Below, piece by piece: positions 7,760-15,997 of a stretch of DNA of 22,495 nt; within the stretch, counting starts at the first letter, position 1, and every line of letters begins with the position of its first letter. Source of the stretch: JBBDRV01 sp040905285 (GTDB lineage Bacteria > Bacteroidota > Rhodothermia > Balneolales > Balneolaceae); contig JBBDRV010000188.1 of NCBI GenBank assembly GCA_040905285.1, positions 1-22,495 of the forward strand, given 5' to 3'. The position numbers and the translations under genes are program-made. Under the pieces are notes generated by a model. It saw only the letters and a program-made list of their open reading frames with translations. It was not told the DNA's origin and did no database searches.

Positions 7760-9574
7760 CTACCGGTCATCTTCATCCATGGACAAAACAGCCAGAAAAG
7801 CTTCCTGTGGAATATCCACCGAACCAACCTGTTTCATCCTTTTTTTTCCTTCTTTCTGTTTTTCAATCAGTTTCCGCTTTCGCGTTATGTCACCGCCGTA
7901 ACATTTGGCTGTCACATCTTTCTTCAGTGCCCGGATCGTATCCCTGGCAATAACCCTGGACCCGATTGCCGCCTGAACCGCCACCTCATACTGCTGACGC
8001 GGAATCAGTTCTTTCAGTTTGGCACAAATCCTGCGCCCCTGGTCATAGGCCTTGTTTCTGTGGGTGATACTTGACAGTGCATCCACCGGTTCACCGTTCA
8101 ACAGGATATCCAAACGAACCAAATCCCCTTTTCGGTATTCCAGAAGTTCATAATCCAGCGAAGCATACCCCCGCGTATTGCTTTTGAGCTTGTCATAGAA
8201 ATCAAAAACCACCTCGGCCATGGGCAGTTCATACGTAATTTCAACCCGGTTGTTCTGCATGAACAGCTGATTCACGTAGACCCCCCGGCGATCCTGGCAC
8301 AGTGTCATAATAGGTCCTATGTAGTCAGCCGGTGTGATGATACTCGCCTTGATATAAGGCTCGTGTACCTCTTCAATGCTGCCGACATCGGGCATTTCAC
8401 TCGGATTATCCACCAGTTTTGTCGTCCTCTGCCCCTTGTAGTCGACAACAACCTCATACTGAACGTTGGGCACGGTTGTAATAATATCAATATTGAATTC
8501 CCGATCGAGCCGCTCCTGCACGATCTCCATATGGAGCAGGCCCAGAAAACCGGTCCGGAAACCGAAACCGAGGGCTTTCGATGTCTCAGGCTGGTACTGC
8601 AGGGACGCATCGTTAAGCTGTAATTTTTCCAGGGCGCCCCTCAAATCCTCGAAATCTTCCGAATTGGTTGGATAGATACCGCTGAAAACCATCGGTTTTA
8701 CTTCCTTATAGCCGGGAATCGGTTCCGAAGCCCTCTTTTTCGAATGGGTGATCGTATCTCCCACCCTTGCGTCCTGGAGAGATTTTACACTGCCAATCAC
8801 GTAACCGACCTCGCCGGCCTCCAGTTTGTCTGTCGGCTCCTTCTTCAGTTTCAAATACCCGATCTCCTCTGCATCATATTCATCGATTCCGGTCACCATG
8901 AAGTAAATGCTGTCCCCTTTCCGCAGGGTCCCCTCCATAACCCGGACATACACAATCGAGCCGCGGTAGGTATTAAAAACCGAGTCGAAAATCAGAGCCT
9001 TGAGCGGCTTGTCGGACTCCCGCGCCGGCGCAGGTATGCGCTCCACGAGAGCGTCAAGCAATTCGTCAATCCCTTCCCCCGTCTTTCCCGAAACGCTGAG
9101 TATCTCCTCATGGCTGCAGCCGATCAGATCCACAATCTGTTGCGAAACCCCCTCCCGGTCAGCGCCCGGAAGGTCTATTTTGTTCAGAACCGGCACTATT
9201 TCAAGATTCTGGTCGATAGCCTGGTAAAGGTTGGAGATGGTCTGAGCTTCGATTCCCTGTGCCGCATCCACAATCAGCAGGGCGCCCTCGCAAGCTTTCA
9301 GCGCCCGCGAAACCTCATAGGCGAAATCAACGTGACCGGGTGTGTCAATCAGGTTGAATATGTATGACTGACCATCCGGTCTTTTGTAATCCATGCGGAT
9401 TGCATGACTTTTGATGGTGATCCCACGCTCTCTTTCCAGATCCATGTCATCGAGGATCTGCTCCTGCATTTCACGCTCGGTTATGGCACCGGTTCTTTCC
9501 AGAAGACGGTCTGCAAGAGTGGATTTGCCATGGTCTATATGAGCAATGATGCAGAAATTACGAATGTTGTTCAT
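7760..9574 (-). CDS. lepA: Translation elongation factor 4 (LepA GTPase)
   Basis: LepA is a ribosome-binding translational GTPase. The 604-residue product has G1 AHIDHGKST (11-19), G3 DTPGH (77-81) and G4 NKID (131-134). EF-G-like domains follow, then the LepA-specific C-terminal domain with GGDITRKRKLIEKQKEGKKR. Length is close to the usual 598-605. The open frame continues 21 codons upstream, but MNNIRNFCIIAHIDHGKST matches the family start exactly, so 9574 was chosen. It is the first gene of lepA / secreted protein / lepB. The link of lepA to lepB is classical in many bacteria, although here a third gene lies between them. Confidence 0.97.
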   Translation of the reverse strand: MNNIRNFCIIAHIDHGKSTLADRLLERTGAITEREMQEQILDDMDLERERGITIKSHAIRMDYKRPDGQSYIFNLIDTPGHVDFAYEVSRALKACEGALLIVDAAQGIEAQTISNLYQAIDQNLEIVPVLNKIDLPGADREGVSQQIVDLIGCSHEEILSVSGKTGEGIDELLDALVERIPAPARESDKPLKALIFDSVFNTYRGSIVYVRVMEGTLRKGDSIYFMVTGIDEYDAEEIGYLKLKKEPTDKLEAGEVGYVIGSVKSLQDARVGDTITHSKKRASEPIPGYKEVKPMVFSGIYPTNSEDFEDLRGALEKLQLNDASLQYQPETSKALGFGFRTGFLGLLHMEIVQERLDREFNIDIITTVPNVQYEVVVDYKGQRTTKLVDNPSEMPDVGSIEEVHEPYIKASIITPADYIGPIMTLCQDRRGVYVNQLFMQNNRVEITYELPMAEVVFDFYDKLKSNTRGYASLDYELLEYRKGDLVRLDILLNGEPVDALSSITHRNKAYDQGRRICAKLKELIPRQQYEVAVQAAIGSRVIARDTIRALKKDVTAKCYGGDITRKRKLIEKQKEGKKRMKQVGSVDIPQEAFLAVLSMDEDDR

Positions 9575-9738
9575 AAATCGGGCTAAAATGAATTTTATAC
9601 AAGCATGAAATATACAAAGAAGCAACGGCCCTTGCATTCAAATGTTACTTCCCTGTAATTCAACTTTCATTTGATTTTAATATCACAATCTTTCATTTAA
9701 GTTAAATTCATACTGACCAATATCTAACCATCTTGACG
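9575..9738. other. Divergent intergenic region between lepA and the M14 peptidase
   Basis: These 164 AT-rich bases must hold promoters for both divergent genes. TTTCATTT occurs twice (around 9667 and 9690) on the peptidase side. No confident promoter elements or RNA fold could be placed. Confidence 0.35.
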
Positions 9739-12345
9739 ATGTCACTGAAACATTACCAGGTTTATTCCCTGCTGGCATTCCTTGCAGTCTTCCTGTCATT
9801 CCGGCCGGCTGAACTGAGTGCCCAGACAGAGACTTTTAAAGAGATTATAGGACATGATATAGGGGAGCGAATCACCGAAAACCATCAGGTCGTCTCCTAT
9901 CTGACCTATCTTGCGGAGACGTCGGACCGGGTTATCATTCATCAGATAGGCAGAACCTATAATCAAAAACTGCAGCTGGCCGCCATCGTTACTCATCCTG
10001 ACAATCACGCCCGGCTGGGTGAGATACGAGATAACGCAAACCTGCTGGCTCACCCGGAGGGAATCACCACGGAACAGGCGGAAAAAATCCTCCTGGATCA
10101 GCCCGTCGTTTTATATCTGGGGGGATCTATACACGGAAATGAGCTGTCGGGTGCTGAAGCCCTGCTGAAAGTGCTGGAGCATTTTACCGTTTCCGGGGAC
10201 GAAGAGACGCTGAGTCAGCTGAGAAATACGGTGATCCTGGTCGACCCGGTCATCAATGCGGACGGACGGGATGCATTTGCCGGGTACAACCATCAGCACC
10301 AGGGAAGGTCCGTCACTGCCGACCCTGCCGACTGGAGCAATGATTTCACCTCGTGGGACAGGATAAAATTCCGGACAAGCCACTATTTTTTTGACCTGAA
10401 CCGTGACTGGTTTGCCCATACCCATCCGGAGACCCGCAACCGGGCTTTGCTGCTGCAGGAATGGCCCCCACAGGCGGGTGTCGATGCACACGAGATGAAT
10501 TCCGAAAGGGAGTTTTATATGGACCCTCCGTCAGCCCCGCAATCCCCGTGGTTTCCTCCCTATGCGACGAAATGGCTTGAAGAGTATGGGCTGGCTTCTG
10601 CCGGCGCTTTTGACCGGAATAACATTGAATACACACACCGCGAGATATTCAATTATTTTTACCCGGCCTATCTCACCTCTTACATGACGTACCAGGGGGC
10701 TGCAGGCCTGCTTTATGAGCAGGGATCAAGCCGGGGATTTGCCTGGAAACTTTCCGACGGCACGGTCCGGAGTCTGTCCGGGGCAGCCTTCAACCAGTAC
10801 ACCGCTTTCCGCTCGATGATCAGGCTGTCCAGTGAAAGACGGCAGGAATTGCTGACGGATTACTATTACGGCAACATTGAATCGATCGAAAGCGGCTCGG
10901 AGGGATTTGTCCGCTATCTGATAAAGCGGGAGGGGGACCCGGCACTGGTGGCCGAGGCCGTTAACCTTTTAATGAGAAGCGGTATTGACGTGCAGCGCCT
11001 TGCCCGGTCGACTACCCTGCAGAATGTCCGCAACCGGACAGGGGAAACAGAAGAGAGCCACTCTTTTGAGGAGGGTACGTACCTGGTTGAAGCCGCCCAG
11101 CCCCGTTCAGGATTCATACGCAATCTGCTGGAACCGCATATCCGAATACCCGAAGATTTTCTTGAGGAAGCCAGGGCCAGGGTGGATCGTGGAGAAAGCC
11201 CCCGATTCTACGATATCACGTCATGGTCACTGCCGCTGCTTTTCAATCTTCAGGGGTTCAGTTCAACAGACAGACAGCCACTCGAGGCTGACCCTGTAAC
11301 CGGACCTGTTACGGCGGGAGGCGGAGCACCGGCGGACACGGCAAAGTACGCCTATCTTATAGATGGAAGCCAGGCTTCCCTGCTTTCCGCTATTTACCCC
11401 TTGCGGGAAGAGGGAATCCGGTTGCATATTCTGTACAAGCCGACAAGCATCAACGGCAAGCTGTATAATTCGGGAACGCTCGTAGTCCGGACTGACGGAA
11501 ATGAAGAGCAGGTTCACCGGACCGTAAGCCGGCTTGCGGAAACGTTCGATTTGACCGCGGACCCGGTAGACACCGGGCTGTCTGATCCCGGCTACCCCCC
11601 TCTCGGCACGATAGAGGGAAACCGGGTCACCAAACCGGTTATTGCCCTCCTGGGGGATTACCCGGTCAATGGTTATTCTTTCGGCTGGGCATGGCATACC
11701 CTGGACCGGGTTTACGACATCCCGCTCACCGTCATACGGCCGGATGCCATCTCATCCACACCGATGGAACGGTTTAATGTGCTGGTCATGCCCGAAATTC
11801 AAAGCCGCACTCAACTGGACCGGTATCTCGGCGAAGACGGCATTGAAAGGCTGGTTCGCTGGGTCCATGACGGCGGGACGCTGGTAACGATCGGCTCAGC
11901 CACGGACTATGCCCGCAGCGTTCTTGAGCTCACGGATCTCGGTTCGTGGTATGAAGAGGACGAAAACAGCGCCGCCCGACGGATTTCCGTTCCCGGAGCT
12001 TTTTTCCGGGCTGATATGGATGACCGGGAATGGCTCGTTTCCGGATATTCCTACAGTCTTCCCCTGCTCATCAATTCAAGCAGGCTCTATCGGGTGCCCG
12101 ACAGGCCCCCGCATCCGTCCCGCCGTTCGCCGGTTCAAATAAGCATGGAGGAAAATGCCCTTGTATCCGGGCATGCCTGGAGTGAAAACAGCGAACGCCT
12201 TCCCGGCAGCGTCTTTCTCCACGAACAGCGTGTACAATCAGGCCGGGTTATCAGTTTTGCCGAGGATGTCAATTTCAGAGGCTACTGGCGGGGGGCTGAC
12301 CGGCTGTTTCTCAATGCCGTGATACTGGGACCCGGAGCGCCATGA
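9739..12345 (+). CDS. Secreted M14-family zinc carboxypeptidase with C-terminal amidotransferase-like domain
   Basis: The product has 868 residues. A signal peptide ends near residue 29 (AELSAQ). The catalytic domain has the zinc pair in SIHGNELSG (H132, E135), NADGRD (about 175-180), FFDLNRDW (about 217-224), the third zinc ligand in GVDAHEMN (H251) and the catalytic Glu in GLLYEQGSSRG (E327). This complete set argues for an active metallocarboxypeptidase exported to the periplasm or outside. The C-terminal part (about 635-735, KPVIALLGDYPVNGYSFGW to GGTLVTIGSA) looks like a class I glutamine-amidotransferase-like fold without a catalytic Cys, as in many large M14 proteins of this bacterial group. 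A TTG two codons upstream could also start it; the ATG at 9739 was preferred. It is monocistronic in this window. Confidence 0.9.
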   Translation: MSLKHYQVYSLLAFLAVFLSFRPAELSAQTETFKEIIGHDIGERITENHQVVSYLTYLAETSDRVIIHQIGRTYNQKLQLAAIVTHPDNHARLGEIRDNANLLAHPEGITTEQAEKILLDQPVVLYLGGSIHGNELSGAEALLKVLEHFTVSGDEETLSQLRNTVILVDPVINADGRDAFAGYNHQHQGRSVTADPADWSNDFTSWDRIKFRTSHYFFDLNRDWFAHTHPETRNRALLLQEWPPQAGVDAHEMNSEREFYMDPPSAPQSPWFPPYATKWLEEYGLASAGAFDRNNIEYTHREIFNYFYPAYLTSYMTYQGAAGLLYEQGSSRGFAWKLSDGTVRSLSGAAFNQYTAFRSMIRLSSERRQELLTDYYYGNIESIESGSEGFVRYLIKREGDPALVAEAVNLLMRSGIDVQRLARSTTLQNVRNRTGETEESHSFEEGTYLVEAAQPRSGFIRNLLEPHIRIPEDFLEEARARVDRGESPRFYDITSWSLPLLFNLQGFSSTDRQPLEADPVTGPVTAGGGAPADTAKYAYLIDGSQASLLSAIYPLREEGIRLHILYKPTSINGKLYNSGTLVVRTDGNEEQVHRTVSRLAETFDLTADPVDTGLSDPGYPPLGTIEGNRVTKPVIALLGDYPVNGYSFGWAWHTLDRVYDIPLTVIRPDAISSTPMERFNVLVMPEIQSRTQLDRYLGEDGIERLVRWVHDGGTLVTIGSATDYARSVLELTDLGSWYEEDENSAARRISVPGAFFRADMDDREWLVSGYSYSLPLLINSSRLYRVPDRPPHPSRRSPVQISMEENALVSGHAWSENSERLPGSVFLHEQRVQSGRVISFAEDVNFRGYWRGADRLFLNAVILGPGAP

Positions 12346-12383
12346 TAATTCAGACAATAACGGTCAGCAAGCTCTGAAAATCC

Positions 12384-12465
12384 GGGCGCTACAGCGAAAT
12401 ACGGGAGTCGGGCGAAAATCCTGGCGGTACAACGACCTCGTGGCGGAATCGGGCGATACAGCGAA
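12384..12465. repeat. Degenerate short repeats downstream of the M14 gene
   Basis: GGGCG[C/A]TACAGCGAA occurs at 12384-12398 and 12451-12465, and a looser copy, GGCGGTACAACGA, lies at about 12423-12435. The surrounding 130 bases are full of related GGGCGAA / GGCGGAA words. It looks like an eroded tandem repeat between the peptidase stop and the DoxX terminator. There is no reading frame of note. Confidence 0.5.
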
Positions 12466-12484
12466 TTTGTCGCGGAATTCTGCT

Positions 12485-12515
12485 AAAAAAAAAGCGTTCA
12501 TCGCGGGATGAACGC
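12485..12515 (-). terminator. Rho-independent terminator of the DoxX-family gene
   Basis: There is a perfect 9-bp stem (GCGTTCATC at 12494-12502 with GATGAACGC at 12507-12515) and a 4-base loop GCGG. On the minus strand it is followed by nine T residues (12485-12493). It lies 40 bases past the stop codon of the minus-strand DoxX gene. This is the clearest terminator in the window. Confidence 0.9.
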
Positions 12516-12555
12516 CTTGAGCAGGATTCCTGCAAAAAGTAACCGGTCACAGATA

Positions 12556-12969
12556 TTACAGCTCTCCGACTCTTCCGGTTCTGCCGAGCTTGTGATCTAC
12601 AGACAGTTTGCCGCTGCCCATGATAAACAGGGCGAGATTCATTAAAAGAAGTGTAAAATCAATTCTCATATCTCCCCAGCCGGCCTGCATCTTGACCGTG
12701 AGAATGGCTACCACCATAATGGTGGCCAGCAGAATAGCCGGCACCCGGATGTATGCACCCAGCAATACCATAAACCCGCCGATAAATTCAATCAGCGCCA
12801 CAATCCAGGCCATTATTCCCGCCGCGGGAATACCGATATTCCCAAAAAGGCCCTGTGCACCTTCTATCCCTGTCAACTTTCCCCAGCCGGCAATGATAAA
12901 AATTGTGCCGACACCGATACGCAGTAACAGCAGTGCAACGCCGCTGTATCTTTCAAGATCATTTGTCAT
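12556..12969 (-). CDS. DoxX-family integral membrane protein
   Basis: The product is a 137-residue, four-helix membrane protein of the DoxX/DoxD-like family. RIGVGTIFIIAGWGKLTG near the start (17-34) and IEFIGGFMVLLGAYIRVPA in the middle (about 61-79) are the family signatures. Family members are inner-membrane proteins linked to redox or sulfur chemistry, but their individual functions are mostly unknown and none is assigned here. A good ribosome-binding site, AGAGGA, lies 4 bases before the ATG. A strong terminator follows the gene. The 185 bases upstream, up to the next minus-strand gene, probably contain its promoter. Confidence 0.88.
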   Translation of the reverse strand: MTNDLERYSGVALLLLRIGVGTIFIIAGWGKLTGIEGAQGLFGNIGIPAAGIMAWIVALIEFIGGFMVLLGAYIRVPAILLATIMVVAILTVKMQAGWGDMRIDFTLLLMNLALFIMGSGKLSVDHKLGRTGRVGEL

Positions 12970-13154
12970 AATGTCCTCTTTTGTCGTTAACGTTCATATT
13001 TATCACATATAAACACAAAAGTGATTGATAGTCAAGGTATTCCACGGCAGCATCAACCACAACAGGAAGAAGACAGAGATTCAGAAAGCGTTTACTTCTC
13101 CACACGGACCTGCTGAGCGGCGGGAGAGTACCCGGCTCGGCGAACCCGGAGTGC

Positions 13155-13400
13155 CTACTCCTCGACCGGGCTCAAAAGCTCCACATGAAACCGGAAGCCT
13201 TCATCTTCGCTGGTCATCTCGTCATAAATTTCTCTCATCAGATCAAAAATCACGTCAGTTTCCCCCTTGACCGTGGTTGACAGGTAATTCACGTCCACCT
13301 CGACGTCCTGCTGCACTACAAATTCCAGCAGGTCCTGTACTTTCTCTTTTGGATGCTCTGTATAAAGTGGAATATAGGTGAATTGAGCGATGGTTTTCAT
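13155..13400 (-). CDS. Small MTH1187/YkoF-like protein (possible thiamine or pyrimidine ligand binder)
   Basis: The 81-residue product has one ferredoxin-like beta-alpha-beta-beta-alpha-beta unit. The pattern agrees with the MTH1187/YkoF superfamily: a first strand ending in FTYIPLY (about 7-13), a helix, then NYLSTTVKGETDVIFDLM (about 38-55; compare the family consensus sTtveGe-d-vf-li), and a last strand FHVELLSP. Some superfamily members bind thiamine or hydroxymethylpyrimidine. That ligand is not shown by this sequence, and no TPP riboswitch was seen nearby. It is transcribed away from the his operon, and its start lies 180 bases from the his leader frame. A small hairpin (GGAGT/ACTCC, 13148-13161) straddles its stop codon. 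Confidence 0.6.
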   Translation of the reverse strand: MKTIAQFTYIPLYTEHPKEKVQDLLEFVVQQDVEVDVNYLSTTVKGETDVIFDLMREIYDEMTSEDEGFRFHVELLSPVEE

Positions 13401-13427
13401 AACGTCTTCCGGATTATGCTGTTTATT

Positions 13428-13478
13428 GGCAATGGTTATTGCCGGTGGATTATTTTCAATGGATTGATGTCAATGGAT
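13428..13478. promoter_or_regulatory. Inverted repeat and CAATGG repeats in the divergent control region
   Basis: GGCAAT-GGTT-ATTGCC forms a 6-4-6 inverted repeat at 13428-13443. TCAATGGAT is repeated with 14-base spacing (13456-13464 and 13470-13478), and CAATGG also occurs at 13430. The region separates the MTH1187-like gene from the his leader, so an operator or promoter role is plausible, but it is inference. No good -7/-33 promoter match could be fixed. Confidence 0.3.
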
Positions 13479-13554
13479 ATACCCCCCAATATAAAGAGGT
13501 TTTTACTGACAGACTGCAAGGCTTCTCAAAAACAGACAACAGGTGGAATTAGTG

Positions 13555-13688
13555 TCTGTGATTACCGTATATTATTGCCTATGAAATTTCCGGCGCTTTA
13601 TAGTCACTTCTCTCCATATCATGACCATCATCATGGTCATCACGGGCATCTTGCATAAATATTCCACTGCGATACCAGCCCGTTTTCT
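13555..13688 (+). promoter_or_regulatory. Candidate histidine attenuator with alternative RNA pairings
   Basis: Three mutually exclusive pairings can be read by eye. First, ACGGGC (13642-13647) pairs with GCCCGT (13678-13683), followed at once by TTTTCT; this is a weak rho-independent terminator about 30 bases before hisG. Second, TCTGTGATTACCGT (13555-13568) pairs with ATGGTCATCACGGG (13633-13646), 14 positions with one mismatch and three G-U pairs, and this would sequester the terminator's 5' arm. Third, ATGACCAT/ATGGTCAT (13621-13628 with 13633-13640) forms a perfect 8-bp hairpin inside the His codons. The 5' arm of the terminator lies within the last His codons of the leader frame, so a ribosome stalled there would block termination. 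The switch model is inference. The T-run is only four long. Confidence 0.6.
13581..13658 (+). CDS. hisL: Histidine operon leader peptide (25 residues, 8 His)
   Basis: The short frame begins ATG AAA TTT and ends TAA at 13656-13658. The encoded peptide starts MKFPALYSHF and its second half contains HDHHHGHHGH (residues 14-23), so seven of ten residues are His, plus one more at residue 9. It ends 56 bases before hisG and is followed by an inverted repeat and a T-run. Clustered codons for the end-product amino acid just upstream of its biosynthetic operon are the hallmark of attenuation leaders such as enterobacterial HisL, which has seven consecutive His codons. The peptide shows no sequence kinship with enterobacterial HisL beyond the His cluster. 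No Shine-Dalgarno is seen, which is usual in this bacterial group. Chance occurrence of such a His cluster exactly here is very unlikely. Confidence 0.82.
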   Translation: MKFPALYSHFSPYHDHHHGHHGHLA

Positions 13689-13714
13689 CCACTTTCCCTC
13701 TCAACGATATAACA

Positions 13715-14605
13715 ATGCAAATGAACATGAGAACACTCGATTCAAATACCGCTTTGCGTATTGCCATACAGAAAAGCGGCCGCCTGACAGATAAAAGCAT
13801 CAGTCTGCTCGAAGGAATCGGATTTCGGTTTGACGACTACAAGCGCAGCCTGCTGGTCAAATGCAGAAATTTTGATGTTGAGCTGCTCCTGATACGCGAT
13901 GATGACATACCGGAATATGTGGAAGACGGCGTGTGTGATCTCGGATTTGTCGGCGGGAATGTCACAGCGGAAGACCAGGCCGGCGTCACCGTGCTGCGCG
14001 GACTCGACTACGGCATTTGCAGGCTGGCTCTGGCAGCTCCTGTGAACGGCTCCATCAAGAAAACAGACGATTTTCAGGGCAAGACAGTAGCGACAAGCTA
14101 TCCGCATCTGACAAAATCATTTTTTGACGGAAAGGGAATAGATATCGATATCATCACGCTGTCGGGTGCTGTTGAAATAGCTCCGCGACTTGAGGTTGCC
14201 GATGCGATCAGTGATCTGGTTTCCACCGGCAGTACACTGAAGGCCAACGGACTCGTTGAAATTGAAACCATCTATGAGTCGGAAACAGAGCTTATCCGGA
14301 CCAATAAACCCCTGTCCGCCGGAAAACAGAAGCTGATTGACAAAATTCTCCAGCGGATGGAGGGTTATCAGCAGGCTGAAAGAAGCCGTTATATCATGAT
14401 GAACGCACCTGAAAATGCCATCTCTGCAATCAGGGACATCATTCCGTCACTGAAAAGCCCCACCATCGTTCCCCTCGCCGAGGAAGGGATGGTCGCCATT
14501 CATACGGTTGTTCCCCTGACCGCCTTCTGGCAGGTGATGGAACAGCTGAAAAATGCCGGTGCCTCAGGTATTGTTATGTTGCCAATTGAAAGCATGATCG
14601 CATAG
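13715..14605 (+). CDS. hisG: ATP phosphoribosyltransferase, long form
   Basis: HisG is the first and feedback-controlled enzyme of histidine synthesis: ATP + PRPP to phosphoribosyl-ATP. At 296 residues it is the long, HisZ-independent form. LRIAIQKSGRL (about 14-24) opens the catalytic part, and the PRPP-binding loop is DLVSTGSTLKANGL (167-180). Residues of about 220-296 form the ACT-like regulatory domain that binds histidine (IVPLAEEGMVAIHTVV to GIVMLPIESMIA). Three in-frame ATGs lie at the start (13715, 13721, 13727); any could be used, and the first is given. It begins 56 bases after the His-rich leader frame and ends 9 bases before hisD. Confidence 0.96.
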   Translation: MQMNMRTLDSNTALRIAIQKSGRLTDKSISLLEGIGFRFDDYKRSLLVKCRNFDVELLLIRDDDIPEYVEDGVCDLGFVGGNVTAEDQAGVTVLRGLDYGICRLALAAPVNGSIKKTDDFQGKTVATSYPHLTKSFFDGKGIDIDIITLSGAVEIAPRLEVADAISDLVSTGSTLKANGLVEIETIYESETELIRTNKPLSAGKQKLIDKILQRMEGYQQAERSRYIMMNAPENAISAIRDIIPSLKSPTIVPLAEEGMVAIHTVVPLTAFWQVMEQLKNAGASGIVMLPIESMIA

Positions 14606-14614
14606 GACGGGCTC

Positions 14615-15928
14615 ATGAAAGAATATGTGTTGAACGATCTTGACGACGAGCAGATCGGCCGCCTGTGCAAACGGCCGGGGATGGATTTTGCTTCGGTCCT
14701 GGACCAGGTCAGACCGATTATACGGGCTGTCAGGGATGACGGGGATGCTGCGGTAAAGAAGTTTACCAGGATGTATGACGGTGTGGAGACGGAGCCTCTT
14801 TTCATTGAACCGGACAAGATCCCGGTTCATCTTGCGGATGAGGAGCGGCATGCCCTGGATACGGCCATGCGGAATGTTCAGCGCTTTCACATGGAACAGG
14901 CCCGCGGTGAGCTGCAGGTTGAAACCATGCCCGGTATTACATGCCGGCGAGTCATGCGCCCCATTGAAAATGTAGGCCTTTATATTCCGGGGGGGTCTGC
15001 ACCCCTTCCTTCCACAGCGGTCATGCTGGGAGTGCCTGCAGCAGCGGCCGGCTGCAAAACCATTATCTTCGCCACTCCCCCGGATAAAAACGGACAGGTT
15101 CCCCCGTCCATAGCCTACGTCGCCCAAAAAACAGGCGCGGCCGGAATCCTGAAGGCCGGCGGTGCCCAGGCCGTGGCTGCAATGGCCTACGGCACGGAAT
15201 CCGTACCGCCTGCAGACAAGATTTTCGGCCCCGGCAACCAGTATGTGACCGCCGCAAAAATGTTCCTTCAGAACAGTGATGCCATGGTATCGATCGATCT
15301 TCCGGCCGGACCCTCGGAAGTTCTTGTCATCGCAGGTGGAAATGCCGACCCCGATTTTATCGCTGCAGACCTGCTTTCCCAGGCTGAACACGGCGCGGAC
15401 AGCCAGGTGGTCCTGGTGACCCTGCCCGGATTCGACCTCGATCAGCTCCGGGAAAGCCTGAAAAGCCAGACCCGGGACTTGTCCCGTGCGGACATTGTCA
15501 GGTCAGCCCTTGACCACAGTTTTACGGTGACAGCAGAAAACATCACGGATGCTCTCGCATTCTCAAACAAGTACGCACCCGAGCACCTGATACTGAATCT
15601 GGATAATGCGGAATCCCTGATCGGGAGTATCCGGCATGCAGGCTCGGTTTTCCTGGGAGCCTGTACACCCGAAAGCCTGGGTGACTATGCATCGGGCACC
15701 AATCACACGCTGCCTACCTACGGCTATGCCAGAATGTACAGCGGGGTTTCCCTGGACAGTTTTCAAAAAAGCATCACGTTTCAGAAAGCCACCGAGGCCG
15801 GACTTCAGACACTGGGTCCGGTTGTGGAAAAACTGGCTGATATGGAAGGGCTCGATGCCCATCGCCAGGCCGTGTCTGTCAGGCTGAAAAAAATCAGGGG
15901 GCGTCCTGACAGTGAGACGGGAAAATGA
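14615..15928 (+). CDS. hisD: Histidinol dehydrogenase
   Basis: HisD catalyses the last two oxidations, L-histidinol to L-histidine, with NAD and zinc. The 437-residue product has the expected length. Zinc ligands are visible as Q256 and H259 in LLSQAEHGAD, D357 in SLGDYASGTNH and H416 in EGLDAHRQAV. The catalytic Glu/His pair is E323-H324 in KYAPEHL. The signature region KIFGPGNQYVTAAK (202-215) and DLPAGPSEVLV (228-238) are intact. It starts 9 bases after hisG and ends 69 bases before hisC, on the same strand, as second gene of the operon. Nothing is odd about it. Confidence 0.97.
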   Translation: MKEYVLNDLDDEQIGRLCKRPGMDFASVLDQVRPIIRAVRDDGDAAVKKFTRMYDGVETEPLFIEPDKIPVHLADEERHALDTAMRNVQRFHMEQARGELQVETMPGITCRRVMRPIENVGLYIPGGSAPLPSTAVMLGVPAAAAGCKTIIFATPPDKNGQVPPSIAYVAQKTGAAGILKAGGAQAVAAMAYGTESVPPADKIFGPGNQYVTAAKMFLQNSDAMVSIDLPAGPSEVLVIAGGNADPDFIAADLLSQAEHGADSQVVLVTLPGFDLDQLRESLKSQTRDLSRADIVRSALDHSFTVTAENITDALAFSNKYAPEHLILNLDNAESLIGSIRHAGSVFLGACTPESLGDYASGTNHTLPTYGYARMYSGVSLDSFQKSITFQKATEAGLQTLGPVVEKLADMEGLDAHRQAVSVRLKKIRGRPDSETGK

Positions 15929-15997
15929 CCAACCCGGAGACGGCGGGGCATCAGCCGCCGGGGGGAATGGTAAAAATCAGGCAAGGAAAAATCTATC

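Noticed and set aside
13025..13270. An 81-residue plus-strand frame overlapping the MTH1187-like gene
   Set aside because: The opposite-strand product fits a known fold, whereas this one is low-complexity, with Pro/Arg-rich content and no family pattern.
13155..13400. A thiamine (TPP) regulatory link for the MTH1187-like gene
   Set aside because: No TPP riboswitch core sequence was seen upstream, and the ligand of this subfamily is not evident from sequence.
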